Below, one piece after another: positions 41,611 through 50,125 of a DNA stretch of 64,000 nucleotides. The notes below the pieces were generated by a model. It did not search any database. It had not been told where the DNA came from and saw nothing but the letters and a program-made list of their open reading frames with translations. The stretch lies in NCBI GenBank assembly GCA_000751295.2, contig CCMO02000002.1:580501-644500 (forward strand), written 5' to 3'. The first letter of the stretch is position 1. Each line of letters begins with the position of its first letter. The DNA comes from a bacterium YEK0313 (GTDB lineage Bacteria > Pseudomonadota > Alphaproteobacteria > Rhizobiales > Phreatobacteraceae). The position numbers and the translations under genes are program-made.

Positions 41611-42612
41611 TTGAAATACCTCGTCATCATCCCGTTCGCGCTCATCGTGGTGGCCGCCATCGGCCTTGCCGCGACGCTCGCCATCTCGCGGCCGGCGCCG
41701 CCGCCGCCGCTCGCCGCCATGAGCGAGGCCGATCAGCTCCTGGCAAAGCCGGCCGGAGCAGTGCCGCCCTACAGCTATTATGCCGCGCGCGACGGCGCCC
41801 GCCTCGCCTATCGCCTCTATGGGGGGCGGCCAGGCGGTGGCGTCGCCGTGCTCGTGCACGGCTCGACCGGCCTTGCCATCGCGGTTCATACGGCCGCGCG
41901 CGATCTCGCGGCGGCCGGCATCACCACCTATGCGATCGACTTGCGCGGCCATGGCGAGAGCGGATCGCTGGGCGATATCGGCTATCGCGGCCAACTGGAA
42001 GACGATCTTGCCGACCTCGTCACGGTGATCGAGCAGCGCTTTCCGGGCGAACGGCGCCTGCTCGCCGGGCACTCCCTCGGCGGCGGCTTCGTCCTGCGGG
42101 CCGCGGGTGAACCGATCGCGGCCCGATTCGACGGTTTCCTCGCCCTTTCGCCCTTCATTTCCGTGCGCTCCGGCACCAGCCGTCCGGGGACCGGCGACCG
42201 GGCCAGCGTCACCGGCGGCTGGGCCAATGCCGCGGTCCCGCGCATCACCGTGCTGTCCCTGCTCAACGGCCTCGGCATATCCGCCTTCGACGGCCTCGAC
42301 GTCATCGCCTATGCCGTTCCGCCGAATGCGGAGGGCAAGCGGGCGCGGATCTATTCCCACCGCCTGCTCGCCAATATGAGCCTGCCGCGCGACTGGCAGC
42401 CGGCGCTTGCCCGCATCGCCAAGCCCGCCGCCGTGCTGGTCGGCGCGAACGACCAATTGTTCGTCGCCTCCGCCTATGCCGCCGAGATCCGCGCCGCCAA
42501 TCCGACGATCGGTGTCGAGGTGCTCGCCGGGGTCGACCATATGGGCATGGTGATCCAGCCGGCCGCGACCGAGGCCATCGTTCGCACCGCCGGGCGACTG
42601 CTCGGCCATTGA
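41611..42612 (+). CDS. Membrane-anchored alpha/beta hydrolase
   Basis: The 333-residue protein has an N-terminal membrane helix (YLVIIPFALIVVAAIGLAATLA) and then an alpha/beta hydrolase domain facing the periplasm. The nucleophile Ser is in LLAGHSLGGGFVLRA, and AVLVHGST gives the oxyanion loop. The acid probably lies in VGANDQLF and the His in AGVDHMGMV. It starts with TTG at 41611, supported by CCGGAGG eight bases upstream; there is no ATG that fits. The LytTR regulator gene diverges from the same 89-base region. It resembles serine aminopeptidase-type (monoglyceride lipase-like) hydrolases; the substrate is unknown. Confidence 0.88.
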   Translation: MKYLVIIPFALIVVAAIGLAATLAISRPAPPPPLAAMSEADQLLAKPAGAVPPYSYYAARDGARLAYRLYGGRPGGGVAVLVHGSTGLAIAVHTAARDLAAAGITTYAIDLRGHGESGSLGDIGYRGQLEDDLADLVTVIEQRFPGERRLLAGHSLGGGFVLRAAGEPIAARFDGFLALSPFISVRSGTSRPGTGDRASVTGGWANAAVPRITVLSLLNGLGISAFDGLDVIAYAVPPNAEGKRARIYSHRLLANMSLPRDWQPALARIAKPAAVLVGANDQLFVASAYAAEIRAANPTIGVEVLAGVDHMGMVIQPAATEAIVRTAGRLLGH

Positions 42613-42645
42613 GGCGAAAAGGGCTCCGGAACGCCGGATGGCCGA

Positions 42646-44235
42646 TCAGAACAGGCTGCCCTGACCCTCTCCGCCGCTCTTGCGCGGCGGGCGTGGCTCG
42701 GCGCGCGCCAGGGCCGATTTCGCCGGCGCGTCGCCCTCGGCACGGGCGGCAACGCGCCCGTCGGCGAATTCGATCGACAGGGCGAGCCCGGCCGTCACCG
42801 CCCGGGCTTCGCGCAGCGGCCGGCCCTCGGCATCGCGCACGAGGGCAAAGCCGCGCGCCAGCACGCCCTGATAGGACAGGGCGCCAAGCAGCTTGGCGGC
42901 ACCGTCGAGCCGGTCGGCGCGGCGGCGCAGGATCAGCTCGACGGCGCGGCGGGCGCGCGTACCGAGGCCGTCGAGCCGCTCGGCGTTGCGGCCGATGCGC
43001 TGGCGTTGCGCCTCGGCATAGACGCCGAGCGAGCGCGACAGCCGGTCGGCGAGCGCCGAGAAGCCCTGGCGGCGGGTTTCGACCCGCCGCGCCAGTGCGC
43101 TGGCGCTGCGGTCGCCAAGGGCCGCGAGGCGGTCACGGGCGCGATCGAGGCGCATCAGGACGAGGCCGGGCGCGAGCCGGCCCGCGGCCCGCACCAGGCG
43201 GGTGCGGTGGGCGTGGGCATTGGCGCGCAGCGCGTTGGGCAGGCGCTCGGCGGCCGTGTCGAGGCGCTGGCGCGCCGCCTCCAGCAGCCGCTCGGCATCG
43301 GGCAGCGCACGGCTCGCCGCCCGCAGCGCCATACGCCGGTCATCGAGCAGGCGGGCCATGCCGGCACCGTGCCGGCGGCCGAGATCGCCGACCTCCAGGA
43401 TCAGGTCGGCCCGGACCGGCACGGCCATTTCGGCCGCCGCCGTCGGCGTCGGCGCCCGCCGGTCGGCGGCGAAATCGATGAGCGTCGTGTCGGTCTCGTG
43501 ACCGACCGCCGAGATCAGCGGGATGACGCTCTCGGCGGCGGCGCGGACGACGATCTCCTCGTTGAAGCCCCAGAGGTCCTCAAGGCTGCCGCCGCCGCGC
43601 GCGACGATCAGCACGTCCGGGCGCGGCAGGTCGCTGTCCGCGTCGATGGCGTTGAAGCCGCGGATGGCGGCGGCGACCTCGGCGGCGCTGCCCTCGCCCT
43701 GCACCCGCACCGGCCAGACCAGCACGCTGCGCGGGAACCGGTCCTCCAGCCGGTGCAGGATGTCGCGGATGACCGCTCCGGTCGGCGAGGTGACGACGCC
43801 GATGACCTCGGGCAGATACGGCAGGGGCCGCTTGCGGGCGGCATCGAACAGGCCCTCGGCGGCCAATACCTTGCGCCGCTCCTCGAGCAGCGCCATGAGC
43901 GCGCCGACGCCGGCCGGCTCCAGGCTCTCGATGACGATCTGGTATTTGGAAGAGCCCGGAAAGGTGGTGACGCGGCCGGTCGCGACCACTTCCAGGCCTT
44001 CCTGCGGCTTGAACCTCAGGCGTCCGAACGAGCCCTTCCAGATGACCGCCTCGATGACCGCGCCCTGGTCCTTCAGGCGGAAATAGACATGGCCCGACGG
44101 GCTCGGGCCGCGATAACCGGAGACCTCGCCGCGCAGGCGGACGAAACCGAAGGCATCCTCGACCGTTCGCTTGATGGCGGTGGCGAGTTCCGAAACGGTG
44201 ATCTCGGGAGCATTCGAAACTGCAATATCGGTCAT
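42646..44235 (-). CDS. xseA: Exodeoxyribonuclease VII large subunit
   Basis: XseA with XseB degrades single-stranded DNA in repair and recombination. The 529-residue protein has the N-terminal OB fold (EITVSELATAIKRTVEDAF and GHVYFRLKDQGAVIEAVIW). The catalytic core contains IGVVTSPTGAVIRDILHR, RPDVLIVARGGGSLEDLW and AVGHETDTTLIDFAAD. A long coiled coil rich in Arg and Ala follows. The ATG at 44235 gives MTDIAVSNAPEITVSEL. It is divergent from purD, as in many Rhizobiales. Confidence 0.96.
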   Translation of the reverse strand: MTDIAVSNAPEITVSELATAIKRTVEDAFGFVRLRGEVSGYRGPSPSGHVYFRLKDQGAVIEAVIWKGSFGRLRFKPQEGLEVVATGRVTTFPGSSKYQIVIESLEPAGVGALMALLEERRKVLAAEGLFDAARKRPLPYLPEVIGVVTSPTGAVIRDILHRLEDRFPRSVLVWPVRVQGEGSAAEVAAAIRGFNAIDADSDLPRPDVLIVARGGGSLEDLWGFNEEIVVRAAAESVIPLISAVGHETDTTLIDFAADRRAPTPTAAAEMAVPVRADLILEVGDLGRRHGAGMARLLDDRRMALRAASRALPDAERLLEAARQRLDTAAERLPNALRANAHAHRTRLVRAAGRLAPGLVLMRLDRARDRLAALGDRSASALARRVETRRQGFSALADRLSRSLGVYAEAQRQRIGRNAERLDGLGTRARRAVELILRRRADRLDGAAKLLGALSYQGVLARGFALVRDAEGRPLREARAVTAGLALSIEFADGRVAARAEGDAPAKSALARAEPRPPRKSGGEGQGSLF

Positions 44236-44350
44236 TCCTGCCGAATCCGTTGCCGGTGACGCGCATCTTGTCTAAGCCACCGCATGCGAGGTTTCCAACC
44301 TTTGCCGCAACATCTGCCCGCCATGGCGACGGCGTCATCGAGGTCCTGAC

Positions 44351-45652
44351 ATGAACGTGCTCCTGGTCGGCGGCGGAGGCCGCGAACATGCGCTTGCCTG
44401 GGCGCTGAGCGCCAGCCCGCTGCTGACGAAGCTTTATTGCGCGCCGGGCAATCCCGGCATTGCGGCGGTCGCCGAACTCGTGGCGCTCGATGTGACCGAC
44501 CATGCCGCCGTGGTCGATTTCTGCCGCAAGACTTCGATCGCGCTGGTCGTCGTCGGCCCGGAAGCGCCGCTCGTCGCCGGTCTCGTCGACGATCTCGGCG
44601 CCGCCGGCATCAAGGCCTTCGGACCGAGCCGCTTCGCCGCCCAGCTCGAAGGCTCCAAGGGCTTCACCAAGGATCTTTGCCGCGATTTCGGCATTCCGAC
44701 CGCGTCCTACGAACGCTTCACTGCGGCCGAGCCGGCCAAGGCCTATGTGCGCGCCCAGGGCGCGCCGATCGTGATCAAGGCCGACGGCCTCGCCGCCGGC
44801 AAGGGCGTGGTCGTCGCCATGACGCTCGACGAGGCGCTGAGCGCCGTCGACATGATGTTTTCCGGCGACGGTCCCGCCATCGCGTCGGGCGAGGATGGCG
44901 CGAGCGTCGTGGTCGAAGCCTTCATGACCGGCGAGGAAGCCTCCTTCTTCGCGCTCTCGGACGGCGAGACGGCCCTGGCGCTGGCGACCGCCCAGGACCA
45001 CAAGCGCGTCGGCGACGGCGATACCGGCCCGAATACCGGCGGCATGGGCGCCTATTCGCCGGCCCCGGTCATGACGCCCGAGATGATCGAGCGCACCATG
45101 GCCGACATCATCCGGCCGACGGTCGCGGCGATGAAGGCCAAGGGCCACCCGTTCAAGGGCGTGCTCTATGCCGGCCTGATGATCACGGCCGACGGCCCGA
45201 AGCTGATCGAATACAATTGCCGTTTCGGCGATCCGGAGGCGCAGGTGCTGATGCCGCGGCTGAAGGACGACCTGCTGACCCTGCTGATCGGCACGGTCGA
45301 CGGCCAGCTGAAGACGATGAGCACCCGCTGGCACGACGATGTGGCGCTGACCGTGGTGATGGCGGCCAAGGGCTATCCCGACAAGCCGCAGAAGGGCACG
45401 GTCATCCGCGGCCTCGAAGGCCTCGCGGCACTCGACCAGGTCGAGCTGTTCCATGCGGGCACGGCGCTGAAGGACGGCAAGCTCGTCGCCAATGGCGGGC
45501 GCGTGCTCAACGTCACGGCGCTCGGCGCGACCGTCGCTGAAGCGCAGGCCCGGGCCTATGCGGCGGTGGACCGGATCGACTGGCCCGGCGGCTTCTGCCG
45601 GCGCGACATCGGCTGGCGGGCGGTCGCGCGTGAACGCGGCGAGCCGGCCTGA
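44351..45652 (+). CDS. purD: Phosphoribosylamine-glycine ligase
   Basis: PurD makes glycinamide ribonucleotide in de novo purine synthesis. The 433-residue protein carries the ATP-grasp fold with the opening MNVLLVGGGGREHALAW. It then shows ALVVVGPEAPLVAGLVDD, the ATP-site VIKADGLAAGKGVVVA, NTGGMGAYSPAPV and the active-site segment LIEYNCRFGDPEAQV. The ATG at 44351 is strongly supported. It diverges from xseA, about 115 bases apart. Confidence 0.97.
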   Translation: MNVLLVGGGGREHALAWALSASPLLTKLYCAPGNPGIAAVAELVALDVTDHAAVVDFCRKTSIALVVVGPEAPLVAGLVDDLGAAGIKAFGPSRFAAQLEGSKGFTKDLCRDFGIPTASYERFTAAEPAKAYVRAQGAPIVIKADGLAAGKGVVVAMTLDEALSAVDMMFSGDGPAIASGEDGASVVVEAFMTGEEASFFALSDGETALALATAQDHKRVGDGDTGPNTGGMGAYSPAPVMTPEMIERTMADIIRPTVAAMKAKGHPFKGVLYAGLMITADGPKLIEYNCRFGDPEAQVLMPRLKDDLLTLLIGTVDGQLKTMSTRWHDDVALTVVMAAKGYPDKPQKGTVIRGLEGLAALDQVELFHAGTALKDGKLVANGGRVLNVTALGATVAEAQARAYAAVDRIDWPGGFCRRDIGWRAVARERGEPA

Positions 45653-45747
45653 CCCGCAGCGCGCGCGCCGCAGGGCCGATGGCGTGGGCCTGTCGCTTCC
45701 GACCCGCAGGCCTTAGTCTGCCGTGGACGATACCGACAGGAGCACGC

Positions 45748-46650
45748 ATGGCCACCTCGGACCTCTTCCCCGGTTTCAAGTCACATTGGGTCGACACCTC
45801 GATCGGCCGGATCTTCGCCCGGTCGGGCGGCAGCGGACCGCCGCTGCTCCTGATTCACGGCTTTCCGCAGACCCATGTGGAATGGCACAAGGTCGCGCCC
45901 GACCTCGCCCGCTCCTTCACGCTGGTGCTGCCCGACCTGCCCGGCTACGGCTGGTCGGTGGCGCCCGCCGGCGGCCCGGACCATGCGCCCTATGCCAAGC
46001 GCGACATGGCGAAGATCCTGATCGAGGTGATGGAAAGCCTCGGCCATGTGCGCTTCGCCGTCGTCGGCCACGACCGCGGCGCGCGCGTCGGCTACCGAAT
46101 GGCGCTCGACCATCCCGGCCGGATCGAGCGGCTGGCGGTAGTCGACATCGTGCCGACCATCGTCATGTGGGAGCGCATCCGCGCCCAGGTGACGCCGAAG
46201 ACCGAGCACTGGCTGTTCCTTTCCGGGCCGGAGGGCGTGCCGGAGGCCGAGATCCTGAAGAACACGACCGGCTATCTCGACGCGAAGCTGAGCCTCTGGA
46301 GCAAGGCCGGCACGCTGGCCGCCTTCGATCCGCGCGCCCTGCAGCACTATCGCGACTTCTTCAACGAGCCGAGCCGGGTCCATGCCTGCTGCGAGGACTA
46401 TCGCGCGGGCGCCGGAGCCGACCTTGCCGCCGACGAGGCCGACAAGGCCGCCGGCCGGACGATCGGCTCGCCGGTTCATGCCATCTGGGGCTCGGCCGGC
46501 ATTCCATCGGCCGGGGCAAGCCCGCTGGACGCCTGGGCCGTGTTCGCGCCCAAGGCGACCGGCCAGGCGGTCGATGCCGGCCATTTCGTGCCCGAGGAGA
46601 ACCCGCAGGGCACGCTCGCCGCGCTGCTGCCTTTCCTGAAGGGAGGCTGA
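45748..46650 (+). CDS. Haloacetate/fluoroacetate dehalogenase-like alpha/beta hydrolase
   Basis: The 300-residue protein lines up almost residue for residue with the Rhodopseudomonas palustris fluoroacetate dehalogenase (RPA1163). The catalytic triad is Asp109 (GHDRGAR), Asp133 (VVDIVPT) and His279 (DAGHFVPEE). The carboxylate-binding arginines are Arg110 and Arg113. The fluoride cradle is His154-Trp155 (TEHWLFL) and Tyr218 (CCEDYRAG). All are shifted by exactly one from the reference. The enzyme should hydrolyse haloacetates to glycolate by a covalent ester at Asp109. It is alone after purD, 95 bases away, with a ribosome-binding site GACAGGAGC. Activity on fluoride versus chloride substrates cannot be told from sequence. 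Confidence 0.88.
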   Translation: MATSDLFPGFKSHWVDTSIGRIFARSGGSGPPLLLIHGFPQTHVEWHKVAPDLARSFTLVLPDLPGYGWSVAPAGGPDHAPYAKRDMAKILIEVMESLGHVRFAVVGHDRGARVGYRMALDHPGRIERLAVVDIVPTIVMWERIRAQVTPKTEHWLFLSGPEGVPEAEILKNTTGYLDAKLSLWSKAGTLAAFDPRALQHYRDFFNEPSRVHACCEDYRAGAGADLAADEADKAAGRTIGSPVHAIWGSAGIPSAGASPLDAWAVFAPKATGQAVDAGHFVPEENPQGTLAALLPFLKGG

Positions 46651-46684
46651 GCCGGCGCGGGCCGGGGCACGGTCGCGGCGCGGG

Positions 46685-47143
46685 TCAGCCGAGGCCGATC
46701 GAGCCGCGCGCCCGGGCGCCCACCTTGGCTTTCAGGAACGGCGTCCAGCCGATGAGCAGGCCGGGAAGGCCGAGCGCCTGGCGCGACCAGCGCCAGAAGC
46801 TGAACGTATCCTTGTGATCGATGATGAGGCCGTCGCGGCAGACGAGGCGGGCCATGACATTGTTGACGACCGGCCGGCCGGTCTGGCTGAACGTATAGCC
46901 TGCCGTCCAGGCGACGCGCGCCGTCGTCTCGTCGGCCGCCTCGATCGTGTAGGACACGGCGAGATCCGTCGCCCGGCCGGCCAGCAGGCGCCACATGAAA
47001 CGGGCTTGCCGCGCGTCGAGCTGGCCGAAGACCGGATCCTCGAAACGGGCATCGTCCGCATAGAGCGCCCCCATGGCCTTGGCGTCACGCGCCGCGAAGG
47101 CTTCGTAGAAGGCCTCGGCAATCTCCCGCGGCGCGGCCGGCAT
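46685..47143 (-). CDS. SnoaL/NTF2-like fold protein
   Basis: The 152-residue protein has the cone-shaped NTF2-like fold. REIAEAFYEAFAARDAKAMG forms the first helices, LYADDARFEDPVFGQL is the typical entry strand, and WRLLAGRATDLAVSY and VVNNVMARLVCRDG lie further on. Members include polyketide cyclases, dehydratases and ketosteroid isomerases, and many have no known activity. The ATG at 47143 is backed by GGGGAGGGG just upstream. It converges with the dehalogenase gene, and no partner suggests a substrate. Confidence 0.85.
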   Translation of the reverse strand: MPAAPREIAEAFYEAFAARDAKAMGALYADDARFEDPVFGQLDARQARFMWRLLAGRATDLAVSYTIEAADETTARVAWTAGYTFSQTGRPVVNNVMARLVCRDGLIIDHKDTFSFWRWSRQALGLPGLLIGWTPFLKAKVGARARGSIGLG

Positions 47144-47311
47144 GGTCCCCTCCCCTTTTGCACGCTCGAAGTTCGTCCAGATCCGGCCGGCCGGCAAGCC
47201 CGGGCTCGCCGGATCACTTGACCGCACCGGCCTTGGCCCCTAACCGGTGCCGCATTCGGCTCCGGACCGCCAGGGCCGGTCCGCGCCAAGAGGATCGATT
47301 CCCACACGATC

Positions 47312-48187
47312 ATGACCAGCACCATCGCCCTGCCTCCCGTCATCGACGGGCTCGCCGCCATCGCCGACCAGTACGACGTCGTCCTGTCCGACGTCTGGGG
47401 CGTCCTGCACAACGGCATGAAGGCCCACCCGGCCGCGGCCGCCGCCCTCGTCGAGATCCGCAAGCGCGGCGTGCCGGTCGTGCTGGTGTCGAATGCGCCG
47501 CGCCAGAGCCCCGTCGTGATCGGCCAGCTCGACCGCCTGGGCGTGCCGCGCGCCGCCTATGACGCGGTCGTCACGTCGGGCGACGTGTCGCGGGACTATA
47601 TCCGCAAGCGGCCGGGCGACCCGGTGCACCATGTCGGGCCGAAACGCGACCTGGTCATCTTCGAGGATATCGGCACGCGCCTCGTCGGCATCGACGAGGC
47701 CGCCTATGTCGTCTGCACCGGTCTCGTCGACGACCGGACGGAGACGCCCGACGACTATGCCGACCAGCTCGCCGCGATGCGCGCCCGCGACCTGTTCTTC
47801 CTGTGCGGCAACCCGGACAAGGTGGTCGAGGTCGGCGACAGCCTGATCTATTGCGCCGGCGCGATCGCCGACCGCTACCAGGCGATGGGCGGAGAGGTGC
47901 TCTATGCCGGCAAACCGTTCGAACCGGCCTACGAGGCCTGTTTCGGTTTCGCCGAACGCATTCTCGGCAAGCCCGTCGACCGCAGCCGGACGCTGGCGAT
48001 CGGCGACGCCATGCGCACCGATGTCGCCGGGGCCGCGCGCATGGGCCTCGACTGCCTGTTCCTCGCGGAGGGCATCCATGCCGAGGACCTGCTCGGCCCG
48101 GAAGGCCTGCGGCCCGAGGGGCTGGCCGCGCTGATGCGCGAGACCGGCATGCACCCGCGCTACGTGATGCCGAAGCTCACCTGGTGA
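47312..48187 (+). CDS. HAD superfamily IIA hydrolase (TIGR01459-type)
   Basis: The 291-residue protein is a NagD-like HAD phosphatase of the TIGR01459 group common in alphaproteobacteria. Motif I reads VLSDVWGVLHNG. The nucleophile Asp is kept but the second Asp of DxD is Trp, as in this subgroup. VLVSNAPRQS supplies motif II, and LYAGKPFEPAYEACF with LAIGDAMRTDVAGAARMG gives motifs III and IV. The ATG at 47312 gives MTSTIALPPVIDGLAAIAD. The substrate is unknown; nearby genes give no clue. Confidence 0.9.
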   Translation: MTSTIALPPVIDGLAAIADQYDVVLSDVWGVLHNGMKAHPAAAAALVEIRKRGVPVVLVSNAPRQSPVVIGQLDRLGVPRAAYDAVVTSGDVSRDYIRKRPGDPVHHVGPKRDLVIFEDIGTRLVGIDEAAYVVCTGLVDDRTETPDDYADQLAAMRARDLFFLCGNPDKVVEVGDSLIYCAGAIADRYQAMGGEVLYAGKPFEPAYEACFGFAERILGKPVDRSRTLAIGDAMRTDVAGAARMGLDCLFLAEGIHAEDLLGPEGLRPEGLAALMRETGMHPRYVMPKLTW

Positions 48188-48250
48188 GCTTCATTCGGTG
48201 AGGCACTGCGCCGGCCGGGATCCGGGCGGCTTCGCCAGCGACCGGTGACG

Positions 48251-48937
48251 CTATTTGAACAGGGCGTCGATGGCGGCCTGGCTGCCGCCTTCGCCTTCCG
48301 GCTTGGAAAACAGGGCATCGACCTGGCTCTGGTCGGCCCCCGCGCCGTCGAGCTGTGGCCCGTGCAGGATGTTGCGCACCTTGCGCTCCTCGCGCCGGCG
48401 CTCCTCCTCGGTCATGTAGCCCTCGGCATCGGCAGCATTGATCGCCTCGGCGAAGCGCGAGACGCGCGCCTCGATATGCTGCAGCGTCTCGATCACCTTG
48501 GCGACGCGCTGGCCGGTAATGTCCTGGAACGAGCAGGCTTCGAAGATCAGCATCATGCGCTCGTCGACGAGCGCCTTGTAGCCCGGCTGCGCCGGATCGG
48601 CCGCCATCACCTCCTCGGCCGCGCCCATGATCGTATCGGTCGCCTTCTCGGTCGCCTTGACGATGGCGTCGAGCTCCATGCCGGCGGCGGGAATGCGGCT
48701 CTGCTTGAGATCGTTCGGCTGCAGCCGGCCGATCTCGGCCTTCATGTTGGTGATGAACGTCGCAATGTCCGAGAGCTCGCGATAGACGGCCATGTCGAGC
48801 GAGCGGAAGAAGCTGGAGAGCGATTCGACGGTCAGCTCGGCGAGCGCCACGACGTCGCCGAGCGACACGTCATCCTCGCGCCGCGCCCGGACGAACTCGA
48901 CGATCCGATCCAGATGATCGGTTGACACGCGCTTCAT
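48251..48937 (-). CDS. cheZ: Protein phosphatase CheZ
   Basis: CheZ speeds dephosphorylation of CheY-P. The 228-residue protein is helical and carries the catalytic motif FEACSFQDITGQRVAKVIETL. In it Asp139 and Gln143 match Asp143 and Gln147 of E. coli CheZ. The C-terminal tail QSQVDALFSKPEG and AIDALFK fits the amphipathic CheY-binding helix, and the tandem occurrence of that motif is notable. The ATG at 48937 is preferred, with an ATG at 48949 possible. It lies 101 bases downstream of cheY on the same strand. Together they form a cheY-cheZ unit apart from any main chemotaxis operon. Confidence 0.92.
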   Translation of the reverse strand: MKRVSTDHLDRIVEFVRARREDDVSLGDVVALAELTVESLSSFFRSLDMAVYRELSDIATFITNMKAEIGRLQPNDLKQSRIPAAGMELDAIVKATEKATDTIMGAAEEVMAADPAQPGYKALVDERMMLIFEACSFQDITGQRVAKVIETLQHIEARVSRFAEAINAADAEGYMTEEERRREERKVRNILHGPQLDGAGADQSQVDALFSKPEGEGGSQAAIDALFK

Positions 48938-49038
48938 GGCTCTACCCATTCCTTGGGGCCGGCGGCTTTCTGGTCCCCGGCGGGACGGGCCGCGGCCCGC
49001 CCCGGACGGGGATCGGCATTGCGGGATGCGCGAGGCCG

Positions 49039-49422
49039 TCAGTCGGCGAACACGGCGTCGATCTTGGCCTTCAAGGTCTGCGCGTTGAACGGCTTGACGA
49101 TGTAGTTGTTCACGCCGGCCTTCTTGGCGGCGATGACGTTTTCGGTCTTGGATTCGGCGGTGACCATGATGAAGGGCGTGCGGGAGAGGTGGCCGTCGGC
49201 GCGCACCTCCTTGAGCAGCTCGTAGCCGGTCATCGGCTCCATGTTCCAGTCGGAGATGACGAGGCCGTACTTCTTCTCCTTCATCTTCGCCAGCGCGGCC
49301 GAGCCGTCCGAAGCATCGTCGATGTCTTCGAAGCCGAGCTGCTTGAGAAGATTGCGGATGATGCGGATCATCGTGTTGTAGTCGTCGACCACGAGGATCG
49401 GCATCGAGAGATCAACGGCCAT
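49039..49422 (-). CDS. cheY: CheY-like single-domain response regulator
   Basis: The 127-residue receiver domain has the full set of CheY residues: acidic pair Asp13-Asp14 in ILVVDDYNTM, phospho-acceptor Asp58 in LVISDWNMEPMTG, the switch Thr in FIMVTAESK and the conserved Lys in NNYIVKPFNAQTL. No output domain is present. The high similarity to E. coli-type CheY and the downstream cheZ suggest a motor-binding regulator dephosphorylated by CheZ. The ATG at 49422 gives MAVDLSMPIL. Confidence 0.94.
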   Translation of the reverse strand: MAVDLSMPILVVDDYNTMIRIIRNLLKQLGFEDIDDASDGSAALAKMKEKKYGLVISDWNMEPMTGYELLKEVRADGHLSRTPFIMVTAESKTENVIAAKKAGVNNYIVKPFNAQTLKAKIDAVFAD

Positions 49423-49731
49423 CGAACCTGCTCCAACGCCACGACGTTGCCGGCAAGGCCCGTCGAGAATTCACGCAAAGCCCGATCGTTCCTGGGCTTC
49501 GTGGGCCAAAACCTAGAGATGAGCGTTGAAGAAGCAGTTAACGGCAAGGTAGCAGACCCCGCCAAAAAAGGCGTGGTTCGGGCGGGATTATCGCCGGTTT
49601 TTCTTAACCTTACGGATTGGTTGGCCGGGCGCGGGAGTCGCGCCGCACGGCCGCCGCCGGCCTGCCCTTCCGGCACCGGGCTCGCATGGCAACCACCGGC
49701 CCTGTAGGATGCGCGCCACAGGAGATCCCGC
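49423..49731. other. Divergent intergenic region between cheY and the DUF983 gene
   Basis: These 309 bases hold no gene that I can support. AAGCCC and GGGCTT make a short hairpin at 49478-49499, and CCCGCC with GGGCGGG another near 49558-49586. A TTAACC half-site near 49607 sits in a T-rich stretch. Both promoters must lie here, but none is clear enough to place. Confidence 0.45.
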
Positions 49732-50115
49732 ATGACCTACTACCAGGAGCAGTCGCCCTTCTCGACCGGGCTCGGCTGCCGCTGCCCGCGCTGCGGCGAG
49801 GGCGCGCTGTTCGACGGCTTTCTGACGCCCAAGGCCCGCTGCAGCGCCTGCGGCCTCGACTATTCCTTCGCCGACGCAGGCGACGGCCCGGCGGTGTTCG
49901 TCATCCTGATCGCCGGCTTCCTGATCTGCGGCCTCGCGCTGTTCGTCGAATTCCGCTACCAGCCGCCCTTCTGGCTGCACGCCATTCTCTGGGGGCCGCT
50001 GATCCTGATCGTCACGCTCGGCCTGCTCCGGCCGATGAAGGGGCTGATGATCGCCCTGCAATATGCCAACAAGGCACGCGAGGGCCGGATCGACGGCGGC
50101 GGACCGGAACGCTAA
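49732..50115 (+). CDS. DUF983 zinc-ribbon membrane protein
   Basis: The 127-residue protein has an N-terminal zinc ribbon with two CxxC pairs (CRCPRCGEG and ARCSACGLDY) and then two membrane helices (VFVILIAGFLICGLALFV and LHAILWGPLILIVTLGLL). DUF983 genes usually lie between coxC and surf1 in alphaproteobacterial cytochrome oxidase operons and are thought to help assembly. Here the gene is directly before surf1, ten bases apart, but about 5 kb from coxC. The function is inferred from context only. Confidence 0.9.
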   Translation: MTYYQEQSPFSTGLGCRCPRCGEGALFDGFLTPKARCSACGLDYSFADAGDGPAVFVILIAGFLICGLALFVEFRYQPPFWLHAILWGPLILIVTLGLLRPMKGLMIALQYANKAREGRIDGGGPER

Positions 50116-50125
50116 GCCCCGCCGC

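Noticed and set aside
49600..49625. A CtrA-binding site from the TTAACC half-site ahead of the DUF983 gene
   Set aside because: Only one half of the TTAA-N7-TTAA pattern is present, which occurs often by chance.
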